The notes under the pieces: generated by a model
Told to the model about the DNA's origin: nothing
The model's database searches: none
The model's input: the letters and a program-made list of their open reading frames with translations, nothing else
Position numbers and translations under genes: made by a program
NCBI GenBank assembly: GCA_013397115.1
Contig: VWZW01006289.1
Location: 4,318,826 to 4,382,825, forward strand
Direction: 5' to 3'
Source: Edolisoma coerulescens
Taxonomy: Eukaryota > Chordata > Aves > Passeriformes > Campephagidae
Length of the DNA stretch: 64,000 bases
Shown here: one piece after another, positions 14,945 through 29,674 of the stretch
Layout: each line of letters opens with the position of its first letter
Numbering within the stretch: position 1 is the first letter of the stretch

Positions 14945-15035
14945 AATTTATTTTCAAAATAACAATCTGAAGTAGAGAGATTTAGCTATCTTCACTTTAC
15001 AAACTGCTGAACAACACAGACACAGAAGTCAGAAG
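14945..15035 (+). mobile_element. possible MIR-like SINE fragment
   Basis: AATAACAATCTGAAGTAGAG, TATCTTCACTTTACAAACTG and CACAGACACAGAAGTC follow the spacing of the MIR core (count of bases, 'cactttacaaatg...gaggcacagaa'). The match is weaker than the copy near 2.5 kb. Confidence 0.35.
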
Positions 15036-18000
15036 TTTCCAATTATTTTACGTATCCAGCCTGAAATACCTTACCCAACTGGTTTTCAAAAACACACCAG
15101 AGGTATTCTCTAAAAAGCAGCTTCAATTGACTTTACTCATCACTGCAGCGTCTCCCAGTACCATGGCATGAGGTGAGCCCAGGTACACAAAAAATGATGT
15201 ACATAGAATTAGACATCCCTTGTGAAAAGTCTGGTGTAAGAAGCTTGCTAAACATCATGACAGGGCAGTAAAGAATTTGGTTCTCCAGGGTGAAACAATT
15301 GTAAGACTGTATTACCTCTCATCATCAGCTGTAATTACAAGATACATTCACTAATACCTTCTCGTTCCTGCACTAACACAGGAATGAAGGAGACAACAGA
15401 TTTATTAATGACAACATTGGTTCATCCCTGGTTTTTGTCACCAATAAAGATCTTCATTGGAAAAACAGCAAACAATCACATAATGAAAGAATGCACCTAA
15501 ATCTGCCACACTAACCCTGCACTGAATTCAAGATGAACAGTTCGAGGTCCGGCCTCCAAAACTACAAATGCTGGGAATGTACTGCCAGCTGCCAGCTAAT
15601 CTTAGAGGTACTTAAGTTTTCATTACCTTTTCTTTCATAATTTTTAACTTCAGAGCTCCAAAGGCACTAAAGCATGCCAGGTCTTTACAGTCTGGGCAGC
15701 TCAGCAATTGGCTTGTGACGAGGCTCTAGTCTAGTGTCTAGAAGCCATGCATTTGTCTGCTTTCGTCCTCCAGGGCTTTGCCTCAGCCACTGCTCTCAAA
15801 ACACATTTAATATGCTCCAGAATTATCACCTCTCACAAAAAGCAATGCTGCAGTCAGAAGAACCACCTTATCTGGCTGATTTTAAAAAGTATTGACCCCT
15901 TTTTTCTTTGAAAATAACATATAGTCACCTACCTCCATGAGGTGGCTCTGAGCTGTGCTATCTTAATATATAAAAATATCCCATTTTGCTCATAACAATG
16001 CAGTTAAACTGCAAGAATTAGGATGCACCCCTGTTCCAACCCATTCCTACTTCTTAGCTCCAGGCAACAAGATGCTAATTGGGCTGTTCAGCATGCAAAC
16101 ATTTTGAATTTCATTCCAAAGTACATGATGCTCATATTGGGTGATTAATGAGAGGCCAGTGTCTCCGCTTCTGAGATTAATTCTTTATGTACATTCTCAC
16201 TACCAGTGTAACATTCTTTTAATTTCTGTAGCTCTGTCTGATAATTGGCTTCTTCTTGATCATTTTAATGGAAGACTTTTCAGCAAATCTAATGTCATGG
16301 GCTTAATAAGAATAATAAGAGAAAAATCCCATTTTCCTCAGTTTTCTCTGTAGCTCCATTTACTTTCATAAAAAGTTCAAATTCTTACATTAATATCTTT
16401 CAGATGGCTGCTGCATGTTTGGAGAGTTCAATTTGCAATGGGGTCCTATGCTGTTTCTGTACTTTTTCATCAACTCTGTATTTCTCTTTCAAGATCTTTC
16501 TTCCCATGCCTCGCACTTCTATCATTGGGTAAGCTTTACAAGTGGTGGTGAAGAATTGTTTCTCATAATTATGTCTTTTGTACATTCAAGTAAGTTGTAA
16601 ATATTTATAAAATCCTAAAAAGGATAGCAAGAGGTTTGTGTGAATTGGTTCCTTAATGTCAGAGTATCTCCAAAAACAAGTAAACCCGAGACCAGTGCTG
16701 TTGTATGACAACACATACATATCATTTCCCCTGTGCACTTAATGGACATTGATGCCTTGATGCTAGATGCCAATGCAGAGTCCAAGTGCTAAAACACGAC
16801 ACCACATTAACTTTTTAGTTGTCTAACTGCTGTTAGTTCTCTGTCGTAATGTATATGGATAAGAACTGAATAAAGGTTGCTCAAGCAGCTCCAAGTGTGG
16901 CAGCACCTAACCTGTTTGACTTCACAGCCTTGATAATGTTTTTCAGTTTTGACTGTAGTTCTGACTGTACTTCATTAGTTTTTCAAAGTGTGTAGTGATG
17001 GCCTCCTCCTCCCTTGTTATTCCATGGCATTATTTTGAGGCTTGTATTTCATACCAGTATTGCTGATGATCTGGCCTACACTGTGTATGGAACACTACCA
17101 AGGGAGCCCGCAGACATGCATGGAGACTCTTTTTCCCGCTCCTTGAATAAGAGTGAGATGATTTTCACAGATATTTTCCAGCAGCAGAGAATAGAAAATT
17201 TTAATTTTAAAAGAAACTTAAAAGCATGGCCAAATCTGAGTAGATTTTAGTGGGATCAGCAAAGAATATGTCTACACAAATATATTCTCTTGCCAAACTT
17301 CAAGTCTTTCCTCCAAAGAATATGGACTCCAGATGAAGAAATGACCACAGAGAAGGTCATTACATTCATTTTTAGCACTAAAAAAAAACAAACAAACCAA
17401 AAAAAACCAAAGGAAAAACATAGCTTCACTTTCAAGGGAGGCTGACTCCTCACTCCTATCCTCACCCTTCCTCTCTCACCTCCCTTTTGTCCTGCTCCAT
17501 ACCAAAATATCAGACAAATTTGGGCACTTTGAATGCAAAAGTGTCAGACCAGGGGTTAAAGATGTGCTGTTATGAAATCTGGAAATGAAGATCTTACTTA
17601 AGGTGCCAAGAAATCTTTATAATTATAAAAAATCCTGTTAGAGAACAGTAAGATCTCCTGTACTTTAATGTTGGCACTAAAAGGGATAAGAAATTTCCTA
17701 ATATTTTATTCTTGATTTTTTGATACCTCAATCTGCAACAAATAACTGGAGTTCAAGTAAGGCTGAATACACAAAACCTATGAAGTTAACAATCAACACA
17801 GTAGGCAATGTGTAACATTTCTCCTATACAGTAACTCAAACCTGACTTTAAAGGGCTATGGTAATTTTCAGTGATCATAGCTTATTTCTCCTTGTATTTG
17901 AATATATTTTTTCTGGATCAAGAAAATATTTGTGTATATTAATATATTTTTTACATATATAAAATTTATAAATCAGATAACATACAAAATTTTAAAATCA

Positions 18001-18555
18001 GATGACTTTACTGTTAACTACTACTACTACTAACATAAAATATAATAATATAAGATACTATTGACACAGAGGGTTAATCAAATAGTATAAGATGGATTCT
18101 AGTGTTTTCCATTAGGTCCTTTGCAATTCAATACTTTTTGTCACCTTTTTCAAAACTGAAACAACCTTGTCTCCAGAAACCCATCTGCATAGGAATATGG
18201 AAATTTTCTCCAGAAAAGATATTATTTGGGAGTATCATTAAAACTAATATCTAGTTAACCACTTTGACCTAAGAATTTCTTTTTTACACCATAGAGAAAC
18301 ACTGTGTATATGAGGCCAAACAATTTTTTGATTGCTCTTTCATCTTGACAGATGCAGTGCAGAGACACATAAGTGACACCTACTGAGAACAGTAATGGAC
18401 TTCTTTCCTGAATTTTAAAACTCGATGGAGCATTTGGAGTCTGGATTCAGATGAAGACCATGAAAAATTCACAAATCCAGACATCTCACTTACTAAAGTA
18501 ATAATAATAAAGAAATCACTTTCCAGGTATCTTTTGAATCATTTACCTGCATTTC

Positions 18556-18600
18556 TCACTCTACAGAATTAAGAGACATTTTAATAATTCTGTAGAGTGA
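18556..18600. repeat. perfect 16-bp inverted repeat with 13-base loop
   Basis: Left arm TCACTCTACAGAATTA (18556-18571) and right arm TAATTCTGTAGAGTGA (18585-18600) are exact reverse complements. Pairing stops abruptly at both outer ends. Confidence 0.9.
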
Positions 18601-21600
18601 CTGGAAAAGGAGCCCTCGTATTATTGCAGGCTGTACTTCTTAGGGTAACATCTTGAAACTGGTTTTGGCTGGTGTGTAATCATGAAATATATTGAAATTC
18701 TCCAATATGTAAACACAAAGGAAAAGATTTGTAATTGTCCTGTTTTTGTATATGTGCAGTGATAACACAAACGATGATGCAGGGCAGGTTTTTTTAAACC
18801 GTCCATAGGGATGGTTTTAATGAAAGAAAATTCACCTTCGAGTGATTGACTTGGTAGCAAAGTTCCCAGTGAAAAGAACTCTGCTCTGTTCTGGAGAAAG
18901 ATTGCCTGGATGAGTTCTAGCATCTGCTGAGCTGAAGGCTGACAGTGAGAGGGACCCCCTCGTCCACTGATATTTTCTCAATCCCAAGCTTGAGAGGGCT
19001 TGTTTTGGCACAAGATGATAATCACTATGAGAATGAGAGGTTCACAGGCTGAGCTGGGTAGTGTGAGAGAAATATGTGACATGAGATGAGATAGGGGATG
19101 ATGTCTGGCATCAGAGTTGGTGGATAATCTGTTTAAAGATGGCTCTGTAGACAATCTTGGAGGCCCCTGCACAGATGTGTTGAGGTAACCCTTTTGCAGC
19201 TTCCTCAGTATGAGTGACAGGAATGAAAGCAGCTTGTGTGGAGTTGGGAGCAAGTCAAGACATCATGTTAAATGCAGTCTTGAACAGTGGACACACTTAT
19301 ATGCAGGGTCACATGATAAATCCAGATCTACAACTGGGAAAAGACGTTTAGATCACCCATTAATATTTTCCCCTATTTTTCCACTGCTGGATGCGCTATT
19401 CAGATTTCTAAGCTAGCCCTCCAAGGACACCAAATCTGCTGCATTAAGTCAGGGAATCAGAAAAACACCATGCTATGATTAGGAACACAATCAGGGAAGG
19501 TACCATAACAGAAGGTCAAGAGAATGGGAGCCAAAGCCATGGAGGTCTCCTAGAAAAATTCTTCACAACCATCACAAAGATGACAGAGGAGAATCACATA
19601 CCTGGAATATATTGTCTCAGTCTTGAGGGTATCTTCTCTACACTTCCTCAGTACCCTGGTAGAAGCCAAGCAGGAATAAAAATGAGGTGCCGATCATTTA
19701 ATTTGATTTCATTTCACTTCATTTCATTAAGCTGTGCCCACCTGTAATTAATTTTTAGCATGACAGTTGTCATGATCTTTATCCTACGTTAAATTTGACC
19801 AGGAAAGAAATTTTAGGTCTGTGAAGAGTCTATCATTCAGAATCTAATTTATATCTTGTGCATAAGTAGGAATGCATAGGTTATGCATAGGAAAGCCTGG
19901 GTTATGCAAAATTGTCAGGACTTTTTTTTGGTGCAACCGTCTACTGAAATACTGGATGAAATTTTACTTCTTCTGAGGTAACAATGACAGCACCTTTGTG
20001 TGCTTAACATCCATGAAAATTATAGCTATTACTCTATCAACTTTCAAGGTTTCCTTTATAACTATGAAATCTTCCTATGTCAATGATCTAAATTCAAGTA
20101 GGTAAAGTAGCCTGGGACTGGTGTGGGCAGACACTGAAGGGAAAAAGAAATGAAGCCATGATTTGTGATGGTCACAGCTGAAATTTAGTCAGCTGAACTT
20201 TTGAAAGATGGCAGACACACTGGCTGAAATTCCAGATGATATATTAGACTGAACAACCTTAAGTTTTCCCAGTTCTAACTTTAGTGATTTTACTAAAACC
20301 AAACAACAAACAAAATAAAAAAGCATATAAATAATGGATGCTCAGAGCACCAGTGACTCATGTAGAGTTGGGAGAATTATACATAGTAAATAAATTATAA
20401 GATAAATTTTTCCTTTTTCTATTGGCAAATTGTCTTTGAACAGCTGATAATTTTCCTAGATTTATTTCTTTGAAATTAATCAATTAATTATTCATGTAAT
20501 TAATTCATGGCTGTATCTAATTTTAAAAGAATTATTTTGAAATCAACAATAATAAGGACTTATAGGGCCATGATGGCACAATATTTCACTGAATTTATTT
20601 TTTCTCTAGGTCAGTTGTGCAAAATTTCAGCTTCAGTTTCCAAATATTCATTTATGTGAATTTTAAAATCCTTTTACAACAATACTCTTTGATATTTGCT
20701 TGTAAGTTTTATATACCAGTGAACATTTCTATAATAAATCTCTCTACTAAAACTATTTGCAGAAATCAAACAAAATAACTGAAATATAAAGACTAAGTAT
20801 TGAAGGAATATTTTCCAGGAAATAGTGTTGAACTGGACTTTTGTGACAGTGAATTTTTTAATAAGTTTTTCTTATTCCTGACACCCGCACAAGCATGCAC
20901 TCACTAAACAACATTAACATTTGGCAAGGCAGCAAATGTGCAGGTTATGCTGTGACTCCTGATGGGAAGAGAAGTATTACAGATCTAAGGGATCAACAGA
21001 ACGAGGCTTCAATTCGTTAGTTCTTCAGTGATCATTTCAGATGCTTAGTACCAGAACTCCCTGACTGACATTCAACATTCATTGGAAGACAAGTTGAAGT
21101 CAGAAAAGGTACAAGAAAAGGTGACAGAAATGGCTACAGGAAGAAAGCCGTTGCCTTGCGAAGAAAAATATAATAAGACTTTTGGATAAAAGGCTGAATG
21201 GAAATACAAATGAGGTTTATATAATCATCATGATGATGGAATAATATCAATGAGAATTATTATATAGAAAATTCCTAAAATCTGGAATTTGAGAGCTCTA
21301 AATCTCATAAAAGATCATAAAACAGATGGAAAAAATTAGATTTTTTATATTGAATAGGTAATGAACTTTTAAAATGTGTTGTCACAGGAGACTGTGCAGA
21401 CAGATAGTATCAGTGTTTCAAAAAGAGATCAAACTAAGTTACTAAAGAGTATATGAAGGGATATATACTCTATCCCATATCCGTATGTATCATGTATTCA
21501 ATGGCTGTGAACCCCAGGAGAGGAAAAAGGCAGGTGTCCAAATTCACATGTTCTGACTAAATATTATCCCCCACTGCCAGTGTTAGAGGCAAGGTGTGGT

Positions 21601-24600
21601 GTAGGAAACTGGCCTCATTCCGTAGGATGTTTATCACATTCTTGTAGAATCTGAAACTTTTCTAGTATGCACGTTTCCTGTTTGTTTATTTCTGCTCAAA
21701 GTAAACATTGGTTTCCCATGCACTATCAATCATTTTCTTGTGATCAGGTAGCATGCGGCAGAGGTTATAAAAATTCCAGCACCTTCACAGAGCAGAGCAA
21801 ACTTTTATATCTGTATATGGTCCTTAAAGATCCTGTAGGGATTTACTGGGGCATATTCTTTGAGCATCTCCCTCCCCATATGAGCTCTGTGCAGTTTCAC
21901 AGTCTCACAAGACTGGATCTCTAGATGTTAAGCCTGCTGTTTATGAAAGATGAAGTATTGGTTTTGTTCCATGAGAAGTTCCTCTCTTGAGGGATTATCT
22001 CCTCCTGTGCTTTATTCGCTGGACACGGGAAGTGCAAATGAACAAGTCCTAACCAGTGCTGATGCACTGTGTCTGCAATAGCAATGAATACGATATTGAA
22101 ATGTTCCTTAAAAACATGGTCAGCTCACCTGGAAGTTCTTTAGAAAAAAAAACCAAAACATGTGGACAAAAGCAATGGTACAGATATTTTTTTAAGACCA
22201 AAAGGGTCAGAGCAAGCTTGCTATTACAAATGTGTTTAAAGAAAAAAGTCCTTCCAGACTCCATAGCTGACAGTCTCTCCCATGGCTGACAGAGAGAAAA
22301 AAGGCAGTTTTTCTTTCATGACCTATACTTTCTTCCTCATGGCATAAACAGGAAAAACAGAGAATAATGGACAAGTTTCTGCAACCCATTTCTCTTGTGG
22401 CAGCAGAGGAAAATAAAAGGGACTCTTAAAGTGCCACCCATTCACAAATCTCTTAATTTATGAAAGCAACACAGATTTCACAAAATCACATACTTCTGAA
22501 AAAAACAGATAAAACATTTTCCACTTTACATAACAGTGAGAAACTGATTACACTGTTTTGTTTATTTGCCTGTAAAAAGTACTAATGACTAAGCATTCAG
22601 GCTGCAAGAAAAACAAAGTTCCCTTCCTTCCTTAGCTGTGCATGATACCATCATATGTTTGTTGGTGAAGCTCTGAATGCAAACCTGCAGCAGCAACATT
22701 TCAACACAATTCATGCAGTTACATAAATTCAGTTTCTGGTCAGAGAGATGTTTTCAGTTTAAGGCATGCATTTGGGCTATGAAGCAACTGAGATGATCTC
22801 TCCGTGTTTATATTTCCTCAGAGTCACATAACAAACTTTCAATACAGAGGTCAAGCATCAGAGGCAGTTACAGGTTGTTGGCATTCATTTGTCTTCTGGG
22901 TACAAAAGAGAACACTTATTCACTTTGAACACTGAAAAGCTGAAACAAGACTTTAAATCACCGTATGTTAGAGGCTAGTTCAAAGAGCATGGAGTATAAT
23001 GCCATACTACTGGTCTATAAATGGAGGGAAATACATAGGGACAGAAAAAAGCTTTATAAAAACCAAAAAAACCCACAGTGTCTGCTGTTACAAGTGTGAG
23101 AAAAAAATTTTAACAGGATGAGAACTTATACTGAAATTTTAAATGAGCATATAAAGTACAGATGAAGCTGTGACTTTATGTAAAATATTAGCTGATTTGC
23201 CCCAAATCTTTCTATAATCACACTAACAGCATGAAGAAGAAGAATGAAATAATTCTTTGCGATGGTTTCTCACAGGAAAAACGATTCCATCCTATGTTAG
23301 AGGATGCAAATCAAGTTTAATAGGCTCACAGTTCTGGAAATTATTGCATGAGGAGAGAAACAAAGGCAATAAGTATATAACTGGTCACTGTAGGTGAAAA
23401 AACCCCAAACAGATCTCATATTTACACATAGACCTGAATTAATGAAAAGAAATTTATGTCATTGTTCTAAAGCAGGAAGGGAAAGGGAATTTTGGGGAGA
23501 AATGATTGATATCACTTTGCTAAGTTTGAACAATCAGGGAGGTTCAAGAGAAGTGCTTAAAAAATGGGACATCTGTTCAATACTGCTATGAAAACCACCA
23601 TTTCTTTAAACTGATTTATGTACAACATCCATGAGATTTCACAGGAAAATATATTTGCTGCTCTAGAACTTATATTAAGGTCTAAAGAAATGACATCTTG
23701 ATATGAGAAAAGTGGTAGAAGGCTGTGACTGGTGGCATAAAACAGCTTTGCAAAGAGCAACAGCAGTCAAGAAGTGTGAGTAATAGAAGTAACATTTTAG
23801 AAAGAAGTGAATAAACTGTATATGCAGTTAGCAACATAATCTGAGCCAACCCCCAAATCTGTCCTCCAGCAATTATGAAAGGGTCATGCAGACTCATTGG
23901 AATGATGAAATACATAGAAAAATATATGTTTAACCTCTTTGAACCAGCAGCCAGAAAAATACAGTACAATGACGCTGGATAACTTAAAATTCTTAATGAA
24001 GTGTTAGAGGACCTGAAGGGATAATGAAATACTCTAACACAGAGGTAATATAATAGTAAATGAAAATCAAAACAGCACATATTTAAGGAGAATAGAGACA
24101 CAGCACAAGCAAGTTTTCACTGTCTTACAATATGGTACTGGATCAAAAGAAGAAACCCACAAAACCCCTGGACTAGCACAGGACACCTATAACCCTAATA
24201 TTTAATTTCTTTGTTTAACAGATAGGTTATATGTATTCAAAACATTCCAGAACCTTAATATGGCTCGTAAATTGCTGTTATTTTTGTACTTGATTACTAA
24301 GAGAAGATGTGAAAGACTGGACTTAAAAGAGATTTTAGCAAGAAGATGGAGCTATTATCTCATGCTGAGACTCCTGCTTCATAACATTGATTGGTTAGGA
24401 AAAAAGACCCTGTCAGCCTCTCTTGCTAAGAATGATTCCTGAACAAACATAGCTTTCCCATGTGAGGTGATAGTTTAAAAATAGGAATATATCTTACCAC
24501 ATACAGTTTTCTACAAATGAAGTAGTGACATCAAACACAGTAGTTGTTGGCTTATTTAAAGTTGACTTCTTAACATGGTATCTCCACTCAGTATGACAGG

Positions 24601-25549
24601 ACAGAGTTAAGAGCTGAGCAGTAAAATTCAAAAATTTGCCATTTATACAGGGAAAAAAATTAATGGTAGGTTGAATCATTCCCAAAATGAAACTCATAAT
24701 AATTCTGAGCAAATGACTGCTTTTAACAGTTATTTACTCTATTTTATAGCACAATGTTAACCTAAGCCATAAAACATAATGACTTGGACTGCAGAAGTGG
24801 CAGCACGTTTTAATTTTCATTCCAAAAATACTAATACATACTGTTTGTAACTTTTGCTTTAGTGCTTTGTATTTAATGTGCAGGAATTTGTTGTAAATTG
24901 CAATAAAAATTGGAATTAATTTCTAAAGAAAAATAAAAGCAAATTATTTCCTTCTGAACCCCTCAACCATCTCCTGGACCCATAAAATAGTTTCTTTTAT
25001 TGAACTGCTCATGAAAAATGTAATGTTTTTCCAAAGCAAAGTTCTCTGCAGTGATGTGCCAAGTGATCTGATCATAATGAGAGAGCTGGGTAACCATGGA
25101 GTTTGTTTTCATCTACTTCATAATTACCTTGCTTATAGTTCATGTTTTTAGCCTGCAGCTACCACAAAAACTTTTTCAGTGTGTCTGACAGCCAAATCAG
25201 TTTTTCTGTCCTTGGTCTCTACAGCAGCCATGGCTGGTTGTAGCCATTCTGATGGGTATCTAAGTGGTCTCAGGCATAACACCTTGTGCCTAATTGAAGC
25301 TAAAGTACTGTACAAGGTGAAAATCAATGTGTGGAGGGGAGAGAGAGTGATAGAAGCTGTCAAATGCCATTTCTGACAAGCACTTTTGGCTGTAAAGGAA
25401 ACACAGGCCTCTCATAAGATGGAAAATTGTGGTCCCAAGTCTTTGTTTACTTGGTGTTCTCATTCTCAACCCCCTAAGAAAATTAACTAATTGAGCCACT
25501 TTGTTTAGTTTTAAAAATTAGCTGAATCACACAAAAATTTGAGAGTGAC

Positions 25550-27250
25550 AGAAGCCTTTACTCAGAGAACTGCTGAGAAAGGAAGAAAGAAACAAATAAA
25601 TTTCTCAGAGATTTTTGGAACACAAATAGTGAAGAGAACAAGAAGCAGGGAAAGATGACTTTCTAGATTCCCTTCTAACAAACAGGAGACAACTGGATGA
25701 AAATCAGAGGATGAAAGGCAACTCTGATGGACTGCCAACAATATGACAACATTCATTACTTAGGAAGAAAGAGAGTGAAAACAGAATATTAAGACCAAAA
25801 AAATGTGTGAAAAGCAGACTCCAATAAACTCAGAGCTTTGTAAGTATACTTTTGTGGAAAATAAACCTGATGAGGAAAAAACTGAGTTCTGAAAATTTAG
25901 CTATTGTTTTAAAATTTATGTCAAGGGCACAAGTGTAAATTATAGTGGCAGATGAAAGATAGAAAGTGAAATTGGTCCTAATGAGTTTGCAATCACTTAA
26001 AATTTAAGAACGAAGAATAGAGATGTAGAAATTAGGTAATTTATGAAGGATCTTAAAAGAATAGTTGGAGCATGAGGAAAAGAATAGAAGAGCCAAAGCT
26101 CAAAGCAATCACTGCTGGCAAGAGATGTGAATAGCAAGAACACCAGCAAAAGGGCTGGACACCTCCCAAGGGACCAGGAAGCTATCAACATATGATATCA
26201 AGAAACTGAAAGTAAATCTAATGTCTTTTTTGCTCGACTCTTCACTAAAAGGTCAAGTTCAGTCAAACAGGCAATGCAGTTAATGCTCATGACAAGAGGA
26301 TGAGTCAAGCTATAGAAGGATAAAAACAAGCCTGAGATTGCTAAAAATATTTATACACTTGTAAGTCAGCCGCACATGCCCATTCCCACTCCAAGGCATG
26401 TAAAAAAATAATTTCACTAATGTCAGAGGCATTAGAAGTCCTCATGGAAAATTTGTGACAATAAGTGAAGTTCCAGAAGACTAATATAGCGAAAATAACA
26501 TCCACGTTTAAAAGTGCAGGAGAAAAATAGGAATTACAAGCAGTCAGCTTAACTTCACTGATACAAATTAATTACAAAATTTGTAGAAAGAGGGAAGATA
26601 ATATGGACACCAACCAAAGCCAACATAGTAGTCAAACATGTCTAATTTTCTTCTACAAGATGAGGATCCTTTGTGTGTGGAAATATAATGTTTTCATGTC
26701 AATAAAATGCAAACACTTTTAAGACAACATACCAGATGCCAGAGTGTGCTGAAATATTTTGGGCAATTGCACTTTCACCAGTGAATCAGAAGTCAGATAT
26801 TGTCAATTTCCAATAGGCAAGCAGCACTCTGGGAGAGATAAATAGGTGTCCTATCCCAGAACATGTAAGACCTCAGCCAGCATGGGCTCTTGTTTCCAAT
26901 GAAGGTCATTGACCACACAAGGTTCATAAGTAGAAGGTAATGAAGAACAGTAACAGGTCTGAGAGAGGGTGCTTACAAAGAACATTTCAAACATAGGGGT
27001 AATCTAGTTTGGAGAAGATATAGAGCGGTAAGTAACTGATGTGCAAATGTGATACAAAAGAGGAAATAAGTTGTTCTCCACACTGAGTGTGGGTAGGGAA
27101 GAAATGAAGGCTTTAAACTGGGAGATGAAATTAAGCTCCAGTCTAGGAGCGAAACTTCCTACTGGGAAGACTAGACAAGAGCAGGAATCAATTTCCCAGA
27201 AAGACGTTAGAAATCTTGGTTTTTAAAAGCAGATGGGGCAGACATTTTCA
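25550..27250 (+). mobile_element. decayed CR1-type LINE, sense orientation (ORF2 to near 3' end)
   Basis: Successive stretches match the order of a CR1 non-LTR retrotransposon: GAAAAGCAGACTCCAATAAACTC near 25810, AGAAGAGCCAAAGCTCAAAGC near 26085, CTCTTCACTAAAAGGTCAAG near 26240, GAAGTTCCAGAAGACTAATATAGC near 26469, CAGTCAGCTTAACTTCACTG near 26540, and TAAGTTGTTCTCCACACTGAG near 27066, finishing with GAAATCTTGGTTTTTAAAAGCAG near 27210. These are remembered CR1/L3 landmarks for the linker, reverse transcriptase and C-terminal parts. The frame is destroyed by many stops and indels, so it is an old inactive copy. The left boundary is uncertain. Confidence 0.75.
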
Positions 27251-28379
27251 ACACCAACCCAAGATCAAGGAAATGGGAGGATTACCTCACTTTCCTTATA
27301 TATCTCCTGCCCAGCTGCTGAGGGAAGGGCAGGAGGGAAAGACAAAACCAGTTCAAGTGGAAGAACTTACTTTGAGGACTGGATAAAATTCACCACTCTG
27401 CAAAAAGTGAATACCAGGTTTGTGTACCATGGTTTCCCCAAAGTGCTCTACTGGAATTACACTGTAATCACAGATCTTCCGAACAGGAACCTTCCCATCT
27501 CTTCCAAAACAAAGTGAACCAAAACCTCTGAATTGCTCTTGTTATTTCAATTTAATCTTGTTTACTGTATTATTGCCAGGAACTAACCAAAACCAAAGCC
27601 CCATTGTGTTAAATGTTATATTAGAACAGAAGAATGAATAGTTCTTGCACCAGAGGGCTCACAGTTTAAAGGTAGATGCAATTTATTCTTTCTGCTTTTT
27701 TTTTTTTTTATCTTCGAGATCTCTGAAGAAATTTAAATACGTGCTTTCAATATAGATATATTATATCTGAAATTTCAAGGAAAATAACTTTGTTATCACC
27801 CTAATTTTCGGTGCTTACAGTTTTCTGCAATAAGTATTCTAAAAGTTGAACTGTTTGAGGGCTATTTTAAATAGGTCAGGGTTTGAGTGTTTTGAGGTCT
27901 AGGGGTATTATTATTTTAAATGTTTCTCTCTGTAGAATGTCTTTGTAGTTGGAAAAATATTCTACTCATTTGCAGTTACCAGTACTTGAGAACAGAACTT
28001 AGTACAACTGTTTCACACTAGAAATTGTTTGTCATTTCTGAATTACATAACCTGTATCTTGTCTTTCCAGTCTGAATCTGATTTTGTAAGCCAATTCAGT
28101 TTTAATCCAGTCCAAATGTCATTCATGGCTATAGTCAAACATTCCATATCTTTAATGTGAGCTAAAGAAAACAACTATTCACATGAAGAACATATTGCAT
28201 GAAATGACTGTATGAGTTTTGAATCTCTTAAACTTAATTGTTTTATCTCAATGTTTTTCAGAACTGTCCACATACTTTTAAATTATTGGAGCAGTTTTGC
28301 TATGTGTTTAGCACTTTAAAGTATATTCTTTCAACATAGTTTTGCTGGAGCATTCAGGGAATGAAAGCAACATCACAGC

Positions 28380-28520
28380 ATTAGAGAAATGAGGCTCATG
28401 GTAGAATGTATTTGCAGTGTGAATGAAACAAATATGCAAATGTTGTGTGCCCTTTCCTAGAGAATAGATCATAAAAGCATATTATGTACATTACTTTTGT
28501 CTCATAATATACGAGAAAAA
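28380..28520. promoter_or_regulatory. candidate element with octamer-type motif
   Basis: Includes ACAAATATGCAAATGTTG, a good POU octamer core, in a non-repetitive stretch. A single motif is weak support; listed because the surrounding 10 kb has little else. Confidence 0.15.
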
Positions 28521-29674
28521 GTCTTTTAAAAAATTTAAAAGTAACTATTGCTAAATATGGATTTCTGTTATAAATGCCATTGTATTAATCCCAAGGGGTT
28601 TTTTTCACTGTGTAGATTGTCTGTTTGAATAACTATGATGTGAACCTATTTCTTAAAAGAAATACCAATTTATGACATCTAAAGTTGATGTTGATCTAAC
28701 CTGCAAACTATAAAGTTTGTTATAATTCTTAGCATTTTCCCATTACAGACAGTGATTATCTTAAGCTAATACAAATCAACAAATATCATAGGGTTTTGTA
28801 TTTCACTTACAATTTCATTCTTTTAACAGTGTGTTGCAGCTGCATTTATTGTATCTATTGATGTCTGATCTTTATGTTGTTTTTCTCTTATCATTTTCGC
28901 CATTCCCTTTGTAAAAAGCAAACTGAATTTCTGCAAAATTGTAAATGGCTATTTTCTTTTTGTCAAGCTTGGTTTGTGACTCTTTTTCTCTTGGTCTTCA
29001 CATTTTCTTTCAGATCCTTTCTTCTTATAAGAGGGTTAAATGATCAATACATTTATTCTGGGTCCAGTTATTTGGCTCTATGTATATACATACTCAACTT
29101 TAGTAGACCAGTTAATGAACTTAATCCACTGTGCTTCTTTTCACCCTCTTTTTTTAATAAGAATGGACTGAAACATTTGTGTAAAGTTTGGTTGTGTGTT
29201 TTCATGATTTTTTGAAGCAGGCTATGTGTGTGAATTTAACCAAATGTGTAACTGTTTACAATATAAAAGCTTAGTTTTCCATAGTGATATCTATGCAACT
29301 AAATCCACGATAACAGTAAAAAAAACCCCACAGTGAGGTATATCTGGATTTATGCAGAGCTTGAGTTAAACTCAGTAATACATCAGAGTCATAGAAGCTT
29401 CTCCTTGTCGTGTTTAAAAGTATTAGTAATAACGTGTACATAAAAATATGAAATGCAGTTATCAAGAATGTTATGTATGTGATAGAATATGAAAATAGGC
29501 AGTAACAATAAATGCATAACTTGAAGAAAAGCTTAGCAATTTTAAAAAAAATTTCAAGTGGAATTTCAAATGATAATTTTTTTTTTATTTCCACATTCAA
29601 CACTGCAAAGCTAGAAAATATTTTAAAAATTTTCATTGCATTTGATTGGTAGTTTAATTTTAAGGACTGTAATT

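Larger units (their letters stand above)
12991..25549. other. AT-rich intergenic desert
   Basis: No gene seen. Includes a possible MIR scrap near 15 kb, ACT/TAA-type short runs near 18.0 kb, the perfect hairpin at 18556-18600, and an ATTTC-type short repeat near 19.7 kb. The 139-residue minus-strand frame at 24101-23682 is Leu/Ser/Phe-rich with no family resemblance. Confidence 0.7.

Noticed and set aside
23682..24101. 139-codon minus-strand frame
   Set aside because: Leu/Ser/Phe-rich and AT-driven, with no splice context or family motif.
27233..27517. Plus-strand frame starting MGQTFSTPTQ, resembling the start of a retroviral Gag
   Set aside because: Only the first few residues are suggestive; nothing Gag-like follows, and it sits at the end of a decayed CR1 LINE.
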